Shown here in pieces: positions 16,457 to 25,240 of a stretch of 64,000 nt of DNA. The notes below the pieces were generated by a model. The model was not told the DNA's origin. It saw nothing but the letters and a program-made list of their open reading frames with translations, and searched no databases. A program made the position numbers and the translations under genes. The DNA comes from Alkalihalobacillus sp. AL-G (GTDB lineage Bacteria > Bacillota > Bacilli > Bacillales > Fictibacillaceae): the NCBI RefSeq assembly GCF_030643805.1, contig NZ_CP094656.1, positions 3,720,001 to 3,784,000 on the forward strand, in the 5' to 3' direction. How positions within the stretch are numbered: the first letter of the stretch is position 1; each line of letters begins with the position of its first letter.

Positions 16457-17003
16457 GTTTGTCGCTCCCTTCAAGCTTACTTTTCAACAACAATCGAGCC
16501 CTTCTCATTCTTGTCTTAACTGTAGATTCTTTGAGTTGCAGCAACTCTGAAATCTGCTTAATCGGAAGCTCCTCGTAATAATGTAAAATGATAACTTCCC
16601 GGTATTTGACTGGTAATTTTATAACAAAATTGGCTAGATCCTCGTCCACCTCATCTGTCGTCGGGTTTTCCGGCTGATTTTTTGTCGGCAAAATGTTTGA
16701 AAGCACAACTCTTTTAAAATACGAGGACCTCAAATAATCCTTACATTGATTGGCAGCAATCCGGTACAACCACGTTTTCAGTGATGACTCCCCTTTAAAC
16801 GAATCGTATTTGCGAAATGCTTTTATAAAAGAGTCCTGAACGATATCCTCGGCGGTCGTCCAGTCCTTTACATAGCTGAAAGCAAAGTTTGTCAGCTGTT
16901 TTCCATATTCTCGGATCGCCTCTTCAATAACTGCAGCAGCGGTTGATTCTTGATTCATGTTATCTATGATTAATCCAGCCTCCTCACTTGAGAACTGACG
17001 CAT
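16446..17003 (-). CDS. ECF-type RNA polymerase sigma factor
   Basis: 185-residue sigma factor directing RNA polymerase to stress-type promoters. Region 2 is at about 30-90 (FAFSYVKDWTTAEDIVQDSF, then WLYRIAANQCKDYLR). Region 4 is at about 125-175 (LPVKYREVIILHYYEEL, then KESTVKTRMRRARLLLK). Regions 1 and 3 are absent, as in all ECF factors. ATG 17003 is chosen because GGGAGGGGG precedes it; an upstream ATG at 17051 would lie within the predicted promoter. The anti-sigma gene follows with overlap, the common arrangement for co-regulated pairs. It cannot be assigned to SigM, SigV, SigW or SigX from sequence alone. Confidence 0.92.
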   Translation of the reverse strand: MRQFSSEEAGLIIDNMNQESTAAAVIEEAIREYGKQLTNFAFSYVKDWTTAEDIVQDSFIKAFRKYDSFKGESSLKTWLYRIAANQCKDYLRSSYFKRVVLSNILPTKNQPENPTTDEVDEDLANFVIKLPVKYREVIILHYYEELPIKQISELLQLKESTVKTRMRRARLLLKSKLEGSDKHGE

Positions 17004-17032
17004 GGTATTGCCCCCTCCCTCTTTGTACCTTT

Positions 17033-17060
17033 GACGAATGAGAGCGAACAATCAGTTTCA
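17033..17060 (-). promoter_or_regulatory. Possible ECF-type autoregulatory promoter
   Basis: TGAAAC and CGTC on the minus strand are separated by 18 bp, about 30 nt before the sigma start. ECF promoters of bacilli have TGAAAC and CGTC/CGTA about 16-17 bp apart, so the spacing is slightly long. Confidence 0.45.
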
Positions 17061-17138
17061 TTTTTTATAATTCATGTTAAAGTAAGTATACAAGTATGGA
17101 CTCGTAATGACGCCACTTTCTCCTAAGTTTGGTTCCAA

Positions 17139-17610
17139 ACTGTCCGCATATGCCCTTCATGGCGACACTTTTTCCAAGTTCCCCCTCAATACTGTCCGCA
17201 TATGCCCTTCATGACGACACTTTTTCCAAGTTCCCACTCAATACTGTCTGCATAAGCCCTTCATGGCGACACTTTTTCCAAGTTCCCCCTCAAAACTGTC
17301 CGCATATGCCCTTCATGGCGACACTTTTTCCATGTTCCCCCTCAAAACTGTCCGCATATGCCCTTTATGACGACACTTTTTCCAAGTTCCCGCTCAAAAC
17401 TGTCCGCATATGCCTTTCATGACGACACTTTTTCCAAGTTCCCCCTCAAAACTGTCCGCATAAGCCCATTATGACGACACTTTTTCCAAGTTACCGCTCA
17501 AAACTGTCCGCATATGCCTTTCATGACGACACTTTTTCCAAATTCTCGCTCAAAACTGTCCGCATATGCCCTTCATGACGACACTTGCACCGTGTTCCTG
17601 CTCAATCCAG
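17139..17610 (+). repeat. 52-bp tandem repeat array, 9 copies
   Basis: Copies begin at 17139, 17191, 17243, 17295, 17347, 17399, 17451, 17503 and 17555, exactly 52 bp apart. Each contains ACTGTCCGCATATGCC and TTCATGACGACAC. The core holds two small palindromes (GCATATGC and TCATGA) between TGTC and GACA. The variable part is the CCAAGTTCCCGCTC-like tract. An open frame running through it is only the repeat translated. The rest of the 660-bp spacer shows nothing else clear. Confidence 0.95.
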
Positions 17611-17712
17611 ACTATTTGAACCTCTATTCTGCCCCCAAGTAATATCTAACCAAAAAAATGTCTCGTGTTATTCCATTCTTTTTGAAAAAAAATCAAATAA
17701 AGGACGTGAACT

Positions 17713-18627
17713 ATGTTTGTAAATGAGCGAATTGAACCACTTGAATTGACGAATTTGAGATTCTTAAAAACGAGAATGAAACTACCGGACAAATATTATT
17801 ATCAGTATCGAAGGCTACAAAGAGGTTTTGAAGGTGAACAGGCATTTGATGAGATGATGAAAAAGAAACCTGGTAATTTCCTAGTTGTCAGAAACCTATT
17901 ATTAGAGTTGAACAATACAAAATTTCAAATTGATTCTGCAATAATTTTTCGTAACAGGAACCTCCTTGTTGATGTGAAAAATTATGAAGGGGATTATTCC
18001 ATTGATGGAGATAATTGGTACGCTAATCCAGATGAAGAAATTAATAACCCGCTATCTCAGTTGAAACGGTCTGATACATTATTCCGAAAACTACTAAAAT
18101 CTATAGGCTATTCTACTTCTATCGATTCTAGGTTGGTTTTTGTCAACCCTCATTTTTTCCTATATAACGCCCAGCGAAATCACCCCATAATTTTCCCTTC
18201 ACAAATTGATCGTTTTTTAGATAAATTGGCCTTGAAAACTGCTAATCTCACAGAAAAACAACACAAGTTGGCGAAGCATCTATTAGAAATCCAGGCAGAT
18301 GAGAAACGCTTCATGCAGCTGCCTGACTATACTTACACACAGTTAACCAAAGGAATTCGGTGTTCTGCTTGCAATCTTTTTTATGATATTAGGAAAGGCA
18401 AGAAAGTGATCTGTCAAAATTGCGGCTGTATAGAGGATGTACAAACATCGGTAATGAGAAGTGTAAAAGAACTAAATATCCTTTTTCCTGATAAACAAAT
18501 AACGACAAACATTATTAAGGACTGGTGCAAGATTGTTTCTTTGAGAACAATCCAAAGAATTCTAACACAGAACTTTGAACAGGTCGGTCATGGGAAATCT
18601 ACGTATTATCTTTCTAAAAAGGAATAG
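17713..18627 (+). CDS. NERD-domain protein with C-terminal zinc-finger-like cysteines
   Basis: 304-residue cytoplasmic protein. The N-terminal half has the nuclease-related domain: GEQAFDEMM (about 40), the acidic QIDSAIIF (about 75), then LLVDVKNYEGDY (about 90), giving the E-D-xK arrangement of this nuclease-like fold. The C-terminal part has two CxxC pairs (CSAC, CQNC) typical of a zinc ribbon, then about 60 residues that could be a helical DNA-binding tail. The start has AAGGA upstream. The gene stands alone between the two 52-bp arrays. NERD proteins are thought to act on nucleic acids; the function of this one is unknown. Confidence 0.82.
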   Translation: MFVNERIEPLELTNLRFLKTRMKLPDKYYYQYRRLQRGFEGEQAFDEMMKKKPGNFLVVRNLLLELNNTKFQIDSAIIFRNRNLLVDVKNYEGDYSIDGDNWYANPDEEINNPLSQLKRSDTLFRKLLKSIGYSTSIDSRLVFVNPHFFLYNAQRNHPIIFPSQIDRFLDKLALKTANLTEKQHKLAKHLLEIQADEKRFMQLPDYTYTQLTKGIRCSACNLFYDIRKGKKVICQNCGCIEDVQTSVMRSVKELNILFPDKQITTNIIKDWCKIVSLRTIQRILTQNFEQVGHGKSTYYLSKKE

Positions 18628-18709
18628 TACAGTGTTAAAAAGGAATATTGATTAATCCATTAAGAGAATTATAGTTCATGATGGCCCTTCTTACTTGTTC
18701 CTGCATGAA

Positions 18710-19005
18710 ACTGTCCGCATATGCCTTTCATGACGACACTTTTGCTGTGTTCCTGCTTCAAACTGTTCGCATATGCCTTTCATGACGACACTTTTGCCCA
18801 GTTCCCGCTCAAAACTGTCCGCATATGCCTTTCATGACGACACTTTTGCTGTGTTCCTGCTTCAAACTGTCCGCATATGCCTTTCATGGCGACACTTTTA
18901 CCGAGTTCCCGCCCAAAACTGTCCGCATATGCCTTTCATGACGACACTTTTACCGAGTTCCCGCTCAAAACTGTCCGCATATGCCTTCATGACGACTCTC
19001 TCAAC
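18710..19005 (+). repeat. 52-bp tandem repeat array, 6 copies
   Basis: Same unit as the array at 17139, in the same orientation. Copies begin at 18710, 18762, 18814, 18866, 18918 and 18970, again exactly 52 bp apart. The variable tract here is TTTGCTGTGTTCCTGC or TTTACCGAGTTCCCGC. The last copy has lost a base. Confidence 0.95.
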
Positions 19006-19062
19006 AAAGTCTCACAAAAAAATACCCTTATAAACTTTTTTGTCCATAATTATGTACAAACG

Positions 19063-19094
19063 TAAAAAGAAAGGACATATTGCAGCATCCTTTC
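19063..19094 (-). terminator. Rho-independent terminator
   Basis: GAAAGGA/TCCTTTC stem followed on the minus strand by TTTTT, just after the stop of the 190-residue membrane protein gene. Confidence 0.75.
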
Positions 19095-19106
19095 TTCATC
19101 AAAACA

Positions 19107-19679
19107 TTATGTAAAGGTTCTTATTGTATGTAAAAGTATGGGGAAGAAATGAACTAAACTCAGTACGATTGTGAAAGCTACCCCTATCCGTCTTATCCAT
19201 TTGATGAAAACGGTCGGACTATAGGAATCCTTTATGGTGGTCGATCTTATTAAATCGATTATTTCTATTAATAACCAAAGCATGGATGCAATGAAACCTA
19301 AGAATATAAGCCCACCAAACGGTCCCCCGTAATCATGAATAGCATCCCGCATCCAAAAGCTGAATTCCCAATTACTCCGCAATAAAATAAAGGTTTGGAC
19401 ATTTACTAAGAGTAAGCAAATGAATAAGAACTGGTATTTTCTTAGTACTAATGTGACTGTTAGAAGGCCAATGATTAACCAATTAATATACCAAAATGAA
19501 CTGGGTAACTTATCTAAAACATAAGCCAGGTCCAAATCATCTGTAGCATCATCCGGAAAAACATGGTCCAAGAAATAATCCAACTCGGAAGAAAATAGTA
19601 GAAACAAACCTTTAAAAACAAAGAAAATCAAAATAAAAAGAAAGACAAACAGTAATAATTTTTTTGCGTATTCCTTCAT
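19107..19679 (-). CDS. Uncharacterised membrane protein (four or five helices)
   Basis: 190 residues with a helix at about 8-30 (LLLFVFLFILIFFVF) and others near 60, 80, 115 and 160. No family recognised. An Asp-rich extracytoplasmic loop follows the first helix. ATG 19679 is chosen over the overlapping TTG three bases upstream; AGGAG precedes it. It is the last of a run of same-strand genes. Function unknown. Confidence 0.6.
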   Translation of the reverse strand: MKEYAKKLLLFVFLFILIFFVFKGLFLLFSSELDYFLDHVFPDDATDDLDLAYVLDKLPSSFWYINWLIIGLLTVTLVLRKYQFLFICLLLVNVQTFILLRSNWEFSFWMRDAIHDYGGPFGGLIFLGFIASMLWLLIEIIDLIRSTTIKDSYSPTVFIKWIRRIGVAFTIVLSLVHFFPILLHTIRTFT

Positions 19680-19767
19680 CAAACTCTCCTCGTTTAGGGA
19701 TTTATCTTATATTGTAACTTATTGCTCTAGGGTCGAATGTCAAACTATGGTTTATCCCAATTTATAT

Positions 19768-19956
19768 CTATTTTTCATTTTCTAGTTCATTCTCAATTTC
19801 TTCGTTTGAAACCTTGGTTTCCTCTTCTTCAACAATATTAAAGTGTTCCATTATTAAATTTAACTTATGTTTAATAGTTGAAAGGCTGAAAATCACATAC
19901 AGAATAAAGAGTACCCCTAAAATGAGACAAATCATACCCCAACCCCCAATATCCAT
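19768..19956 (-). CDS. Small single-pass membrane protein
   Basis: 62 residues: one hydrophobic helix (about 8-28, MICLILGVLFILYVIFS), then a charged C-terminal half ending in a Glu/Asn-rich tail. A strong GGGAGGGC site lies five bases before the ATG. The gene begins 2 bp after the frameshifted hydrolase ends, so the two are probably co-transcribed. No known family; function unknown. Confidence 0.6.
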   Translation of the reverse strand: MDIGGWGMICLILGVLFILYVIFSLSTIKHKLNLIMEHFNIVEEEETKVSNEEIENELENEK

Positions 19957-19958
19957 AC

Positions 19959-20773
19959 TTAGCCCTCCCTGTTAGTAATTGCTAATTTGAATTCTACAAT
20001 ATGAACTCGAACCGCTAATTTCTGATCTCCTTTTATCATCACAAGCATCTCCTTAATTGCATCAGTAACTGCTTGTGGTCTGTCGATGTGGATTGCGTGC
20101 CCAGCATCTTTTACAATTATATGCTTGCTGTTAGTCGATAATGTAGCAAGATCTTTTTGAAATGACATCCAAACATCCATCGATTCCGGAGTATGATAAG
20201 GTTGGGTACCGCCTGTTACGACAATGAGTGGGATGTCACCGAATGATCTGCAAGCTCGGGCTTGTTCAAGGTTCTGTTCAAATTCTTCCAGTGACCCTTC
20301 AACATGGAATTGACTGAAATACATATCTCGGACTTCTTAAAAAGCGGAGCCATTTTTTCATTCTGGTCTTCATGACACGAGTCCAATAGAATCACTCCTG
20401 AAACTTCATCAGGATATGTACTTGCAAATAACCTTACGTTTAATCCTCCAAAAGAGTGCCCGACCAACACGTAGGGCGGCTTAACATTCGCTTTTCCCAG
20501 CAATACACGAAGATTCTCTACCGCTTGTTGACTGTCATGACTTCTTCCGTCCGTTTCACTTTCCCCGAGCCCTGCTCGATCATAAACAAACATTCTCGCA
20601 AACTTTGAAACTTGCTCACTAATTGGATTCCAGTTTTTCAGTTCCCAACCGTACCCAGAGTCAAATACGAGCGTTGGCTCATCACTGTTTTCACCTAGCA
20701 GCTCATAGTAAAGTTCCATTCCACCGATATCTATTTTACGGCCCATTTCGTTTTCTTCAGATTTTCCGCTCAT
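19959..20773 (-). pseudogene. Alpha/beta hydrolase disrupted by a frameshift
   Basis: Two overlapping frames make one hydrolase. The first (from ATG 20773, GGGG upstream) holds the oxyanion region, MFVYDRAGLGESE and the nucleophile elbow VGHSFGGLN. It then leaves register after APLFKKSE. The second frame continues naturally with MYFSQFHVEGSLEEF, a VVTGG strand and the histidine in DAGHAIHIDRP. The slip is near 20325-20345. Together they give about 270 residues, the usual size. A single-base change or a sequencing error would explain it. Without read data it is scored as a probable pseudogene. Confidence 0.8.
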
Positions 20774-20805
20774 TTTTCCCCTACCCTTTCAACTATATAA
20801 ATTTA

Positions 20806-21549
20806 TTAAGGTCTGTTACCGTTTCTTATTCCAAAGTTAAATGAAAACTTCTGTGTATCCTCCATTTCAACCGTTACCCTTACTGCTTGTTCAGGAATAG
20901 TAGAAGGTAAAATAAAATTAGTATCCTTAATCGTTATTTTCTGTACCTTTTTGTCTTCAAAATAATATACATGTAGGTTTTTGATTTTCCGGCTACTATT
21001 TTTTAATCCAATATGTATTTTCGCTTTACCTTTTATCTTAAATTCTTTAATACCGTCTAGAGGATCGATTGGTAAAAGGTAGGGCTTGTTATTCCCTTCA
21101 ATACAGCTATCGGTTGCCTCCCAGCAAAGACTAAATATTCCTTTGACTGAAGTTGTCTTACTATTTACTGTAATCAAGGGTACCGGTGTTTCAGTGTTTT
21201 CTATCTTATGTAATAACATTTCATGCTTAATTACTTTAGAGTAAATAGGTATAAACACTGTACTAAAAAGAATGAGTAGTAAAAAAGATATCACAATTTT
21301 CTTTTTGGATTTCACTTGAAAGGCTAGTATCAAACAATAAACTATGATAACTAAGTTCCAAAGACTTAAAAGATAAAGATAGGGTTCCAGTGGAATGTTA
21401 ATTAAAGTAATCGTCATAGGGAGGTAAAATAAAAGTGCTACAATCGTATACTTCCAAGATTTCTTTTTGTACGCATATATGAACCACCCAAATGACATCA
21501 ACGATAAAATACAAATGCAAAATATTAAGAAGTAAAGCATTAACCACAT
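20806..21549 (-). CDS. Uncharacterised membrane protein with extracytoplasmic C-terminal domain
   Basis: 247 residues. Four hydrophobic segments occupy about 1-115, and a soluble domain of about 125 residues follows, rich in beta-type sequence and containing a CWEATDSC pair of cysteines. ATG 21549 is used because GGAGG lies six bases upstream; an in-frame GTG at 21564 is less likely. No family recognised. It lies between the broken hydrolase and a DUF2071 gene. Confidence 0.6.
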   Translation of the reverse strand: MWLMLYFLIFCICILSLMSFGWFIYAYKKKSWKYTIVALLFYLPMTITLINIPLEPYLYLLSLWNLVIIVYCLILAFQVKSKKKIVISFLLLILFSTVFIPIYSKVIKHEMLLHKIENTETPVPLITVNSKTTSVKGIFSLCWEATDSCIEGNNKPYLLPIDPLDGIKEFKIKGKAKIHIGLKNSSRKIKNLHVYYFEDKKVQKITIKDTNFILPSTIPEQAVRVTVEMEDTQKFSFNFGIRNGNRP

Positions 21550-21588
21550 ATGGAATCCTCCCACAAAGATGTAAAATTACTTTATTGA

Positions 21589-22317
21589 TTAAACCTCAAG
21601 TTTTTCAAGCCCCCATAACACGACATCCAATTGATCAGAATAGTGGAGTAAAGGGAGTTTATCAGGTGAAGGAGATGCTTCAAGAGGAATCATCGTATTG
21701 AGGGAGATCTCTCCTTCAGCATTTTGCAGCTTCCACGGCTGATGATGAATCTCACCACGGTATAAACTCGTTTTATGGGTTGTGTATAAACAGTACCTTT
21801 CCGTCAACCAATGTTCTAATGAACCTTTTCTTGCAAAAAATACCTCTGAAACTGGCTTGTACCAGCCCTTGAAATGGCAAGGCTTAGAGGAATCTTTTCT
21901 GATGCTTTCATAGTAAACCTTATCGCCTTCTTTTTGAACAGTTATATCAGCATTATAATAGGGAAGATAAAAGAAAGCGCGTGCCGCTTTTACAGCCAAA
22001 AGGTTAGCCGCATCTAAACTGAAAAAATAGACCCCCGGTTTTCCCTCGTATGTAACATAGGTACGAACATTGATTTCGGGAAAACTTGAGGTGTACGGTA
22101 TGGGTGGCATGTATTTAATTCGGATTCCGCTCATGTCAAAAGGAACGACACCGATCCAAGCTTCCCCATCATATGTATCCAGTTGTAACGATGATGGTAT
22201 AAGCGGTTTGATGATCGTCGGATCAATCTTCCAGTGGGCAAAGAGTAAGTCATGCCAGGTTTGTTTCATAACCCAAGGTCTGGAAGGAATGCTCCAAGGA
22301 CGATGGCTGTCGTTCAT
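21589..22317 (-). CDS. DUF2071 (YqjF-like) family protein
   Basis: 242 residues matching the YqjF/DUF2071 family: HDLLFAHWKIDPTIIKPLIP, then YDGEAWIGVVPF, the FPEINVRTYV strand and YFFSLDAANLLAV. The biochemical role of the family is unknown; an acetoacetate-decarboxylase-like fold has been suggested. ATG 22317 has GGAGG eight bases upstream; the in-frame ATG at 22362 does not. It appears to be a single-gene unit. Confidence 0.82.
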   Translation of the reverse strand: MNDSHRPWSIPSRPWVMKQTWHDLLFAHWKIDPTIIKPLIPSSLQLDTYDGEAWIGVVPFDMSGIRIKYMPPIPYTSSFPEINVRTYVTYEGKPGVYFFSLDAANLLAVKAARAFFYLPYYNADITVQKEGDKVYYESIRKDSSKPCHFKGWYKPVSEVFFARKGSLEHWLTERYCLYTTHKTSLYRGEIHHQPWKLQNAEGEISLNTMIPLEASPSPDKLPLLHYSDQLDVVLWGLEKLEV

Positions 22318-22424
22318 TATAAAAACCTCCAATGTTTCCCTCGACTTAGAAAACGTTCTCATGAGCTTTCAGCCTAATATTACCACATTTTTCTTGCCCA
22401 AGTTTACACCGTTACATCTAGAAA

Positions 22425-22458
22425 TTAAAAGATGGAACGAACCTTGGCCCGTTCCATC
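22425..22458 (-). terminator. Rho-independent terminator after hydrolase gene
   Basis: Perfect GATGGAACG/CGTTCCATC stem followed on the minus strand by TTTTAATTT. Confidence 0.85.
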
Positions 22459-22472
22459 TGCAGTCTACTATA

Positions 22473-23321
22473 TCAATTTGTTGTTTGTAGTTTTTCTTGC
22501 TTTAGGAATTTTCTGACCAACTCGATGTACTGGTCGTTTTCTTCAACCTGCGGGGAATGTCCGCTATTTTCGAATTTCACATATTCATTATTCGGAATAC
22601 GTGCTGCTAACTCATCCGAGTACTCGACAGGGGTTACCCAGTCATGGATACCGACCGTAATCAGAACGGGTACCTTGATTTCACCTAACCGACCAGATAC
22701 ATCGTAGGACTTTTTGTTTTCACTGAAGGCGAAATTATGAGTTTCATAGTGGAAAAAGATACTGTCTAGTTTCTCTTTCGCTTTTTCCTCATTAAATGAA
22801 ACCGTGTACAATGGCAAAATCGCTTGGATCATTTCTCGGAATTCCTCATTGGATGCTACTTTTCCTTCAAACAATCGATGCAGCATCTCCTCATTGATCC
22901 CAGGCAGATTGCTGTCCAAGGCTTTTTGCATCGATAAGTCGTTATGGCGATTATTTGCTGCTGTGTCTCTTAAAATGACATGAGTGACATGTTCCGGATA
23001 CGCAAGAACATACTCCAATGTTAAAAATCCGCCGTAACTTCCACCTAGAATCCGAATCTTTTCTAGCCCAAGGTGTTGCCTCAAAGCATCAATATCATCC
23101 ACCCACTGCTTATGCGTATAAGGTGTCACTGCTTCCGAACGGCCAGAACCACGATTATCCATAAACACTAGCTGATAGTCATCACCCAATGCAGAAAAGG
23201 ATTTTACATCGCCGCGGCAGTCACTCATTCCAGGACCCCCGTGAATGAAGAAGATCGTCTCCCCTTCTGGATTCCCATGGACTTCATAATAGATTTCACA
23301 ACCATTTAATTTCACTTTCAT
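22473..23321 (-). CDS. Alpha/beta hydrolase, proline iminopeptidase-like (S33)
   Basis: 282-residue cytoplasmic hydrolase. It has the HGGPG oxyanion motif near residue 27, DNRGSGRS near 55, the nucleophile elbow GGSYGG near 94, an aspartate in GIHDWVTP near 226 and the histidine in NSGHSPQ near 254. HGGPG plus GGSYGG is typical of prolyl aminopeptidases, though many relatives act on other small amides or esters. The next gene upstream is a close paralogue, so this is a local duplication. The paralogues may be co-transcribed with the peptide importer upstream, which fits peptide breakdown. Confidence 0.85.
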   Translation of the reverse strand: MKVKLNGCEIYYEVHGNPEGETIFFIHGGPGMSDCRGDVKSFSALGDDYQLVFMDNRGSGRSEAVTPYTHKQWVDDIDALRQHLGLEKIRILGGSYGGFLTLEYVLAYPEHVTHVILRDTAANNRHNDLSMQKALDSNLPGINEEMLHRLFEGKVASNEEFREMIQAILPLYTVSFNEEKAKEKLDSIFFHYETHNFAFSENKKSYDVSGRLGEIKVPVLITVGIHDWVTPVEYSDELAARIPNNEYVKFENSGHSPQVEENDQYIELVRKFLKQEKLQTTN

Positions 23322-23432
23322 AGACTTCCTCCTCGATTTTATGCGCTCGTAAACGTCTATTTAGCGTTCAAACCCGATTTATCGAACGTCCTGGCATGTT
23401 AAAACAGAGCTTGAGAGTTCATCCATAACCAA

Positions 23433-24296
23433 TTATTTCACACCCATGATCAGATGCTTTTCAGCAAGCTCCTCACTTAAAAATTGGCGAACAACCTGTT
23501 TGTAAGTGGATCCTTGTTCACGAACGAGCGAGTGACCATAATGTTCAAACAAAACATAGTTCGCATGAGGGATTCGCTTGATAATATCCTCTGAACAAAC
23601 TGGCGGCGTAATCCAATCATGTTGACCCGCCGTCACCAGGGTAGGTACTTTTATTTCATGTAATCGATCCTTCAAGTCAAACTGCTTAAGATTTTGTTGG
23701 AAGGCATCATTATGTGTTTGAAAATGGTAATGAATTTGATCCAGCTTCTTTTTCTGAGCCTCCAAGTCTTGCTCAATTGTGTACAATGGAAGAATTGCAC
23801 CGTAAAGTGTTCTGAAGTCTTCATTCGATAACACCTTACCCTCGAATAAGCGGGTCAGCCCTGCTTCATCAATTCCCTCGAGGTTGCTGCTCATCGCATT
23901 TTGAATGGCTAGATTGTGATGCTCATTATCCGCTGCGGTTACATTCAGCAAAATCGCCTTCGTATGCTTGGGGTATTTCAATGCATATTCTTGAACGATA
24001 AAGCCCCCATAGGACGACCCGTGTAAAATGATTTGATCCAGTCCCAACTCGGCACGGAGAGCGTCAATATCATCGATCCATTGTTCATGCGTAAAAGGAG
24101 GGACATCAGCTGATCTGCCAGAACCACGCATATCAAGAAAGACGGTCTGGAATCGGTCTGATAAGTCTAAAAACGTTTGCACATCCCCTCTGCAGTCCCC
24201 TAATCCTGGTCCACCATGTATGAAAAAGATCGTGTCATCATTACCTTCACCGTATATTTCATAATAAAGACTGCATCCGTTAATCTCTCGTATCAA
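23433..24296 (-). CDS. Alpha/beta hydrolase, proline iminopeptidase-like (S33), paralogue
   Basis: 287 residues, paralogous throughout to the following gene on the strand. Motifs: HGGPG, DMRGSGRS, nucleophile elbow GSSYGG, aspartate in GQHDWITP, histidine in HYGHSLV. The start is TTG at 24296 with GGAGG nine bases before it. It begins 15 bp after the oligopeptide permease gene ends, so it is probably the last or near-last gene of that operon. A role in trimming imported peptides fits but is not proven. Confidence 0.85.
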   Translation of the reverse strand: MIREINGCSLYYEIYGEGNDDTIFFIHGGPGLGDCRGDVQTFLDLSDRFQTVFLDMRGSGRSADVPPFTHEQWIDDIDALRAELGLDQIILHGSSYGGFIVQEYALKYPKHTKAILLNVTAADNEHHNLAIQNAMSSNLEGIDEAGLTRLFEGKVLSNEDFRTLYGAILPLYTIEQDLEAQKKKLDQIHYHFQTHNDAFQQNLKQFDLKDRLHEIKVPTLVTAGQHDWITPPVCSEDIIKRIPHANYVLFEHYGHSLVREQGSTYKQVVRQFLSEELAEKHLIMGVK

Positions 24297-24311
24297 TGAA
24301 TCGTACCTCCA

Positions 24312-25220
24312 TCATTTTTTTACATGTTTCGGATCCAGAATATCACGGAGTCCATCTCCTAAAAAGTTATACGCCAACACGACCATTGTAATTGCAATAC
24401 CTGGAAGGACACCTAATATCGGAGCTGTCCAGATGTACTGTTGGGAGTTTTGCAGCATGTTCCCCCATGTCGCGGTCGGCGGCTGAATCCCGAGCCCAAG
24501 ATAGCTGATTGCACTTTCCGTCAGGATCGCCCATGCGATTCCCAATGTACTCGCTACGATAATCGATGGGATGATTTGTGGAACGACATGACGCAACAAT
24601 GTCCGGATCGATGACGACCCAATCGCCGTCGAGGCTTCGACAAACTCACTTTCTTTCCATTTGAGCGTCTCACCATATACGACTCGAGCAATTTCCATCC
24701 ATGACGTAAACGCAATGACCGCAATGACCATCCAGGGGCTTTTTCCAAGTACCGTCAAAGCGACAAGTGCCAAAAAGAAGTTCGGGATCGACATCATCGC
24801 TTCGGTAAACCGCATCAGTATACTTTCAATCCATCCTCTAAAAAAGCCTGCAACGGCACCGATTAAGCCACCGATCAAAACGGTGAAGATCATCGAACCG
24901 AAGCCGACAAGCAAGGTGACTTGTCCTCCATGCAGCATTCGACTGAATACGTCTCGACCCATATCATCCGTGCCCATCGGATGTGACATCGACCAACTGG
25001 CAAATGCATTGACTGGATCGACGGCTTCCGGGCTGATACTCCAAAAAACAGGTCCTGCAAATACAATCAAATGGACGAGTATCAAAAACCAAAAGGCGAT
25101 CCAAGCTACTTTATTTTTCGTCATTTGATGGACAAGTGTTCGAAAACCCGGCGTGCCCTTTTTAGGGTTAGGGACCGGTTCAGCTACGGAAGTGGTTTTA
25201 ACTGCTTCTGCTTCATTCAA
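24312..25220 (-). CDS. Oligopeptide/dipeptide ABC transporter permease (OppC/DppC type)
   Basis: 302-residue inner-membrane permease. OppC-type N-terminal region with the first helix at about 37-58, then GTDDMGRDVFSRMLHGG, which precedes the core helices of this family. The EAA-type cytoplasmic loop is EFVEASTAIGSSS near 192. The C-terminus FLGDGLRDILDPK is characteristic of OppC/DppC/NikC. The start is TTG with AAGGTG upstream. It pairs with the permease gene just upstream. Confidence 0.92.
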   Translation of the reverse strand: MNEAEAVKTTSVAEPVPNPKKGTPGFRTLVHQMTKNKVAWIAFWFLILVHLIVFAGPVFWSISPEAVDPVNAFASWSMSHPMGTDDMGRDVFSRMLHGGQVTLLVGFGSMIFTVLIGGLIGAVAGFFRGWIESILMRFTEAMMSIPNFFLALVALTVLGKSPWMVIAVIAFTSWMEIARVVYGETLKWKESEFVEASTAIGSSSIRTLLRHVVPQIIPSIIVASTLGIAWAILTESAISYLGLGIQPPTATWGNMLQNSQQYIWTAPILGVLPGIAITMVVLAYNFLGDGLRDILDPKHVKK

Positions 25221-25240
25221 TTCGAATCACCTTCCCCTTC

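Noticed and set aside
17129-17422. Open frame coding a repetitive 97-residue peptide, with similar ones at 18773-19065
   Set aside because: They are only the 52-bp repeat translated; 52 is not a multiple of 3 and no ribosome site precedes them.
17139-19005. Possible CRISPR arrays
   Set aside because: The 52-bp units are conserved over almost their whole length, the variable part is a degenerate copy rather than unique spacers, and no cas gene is present.
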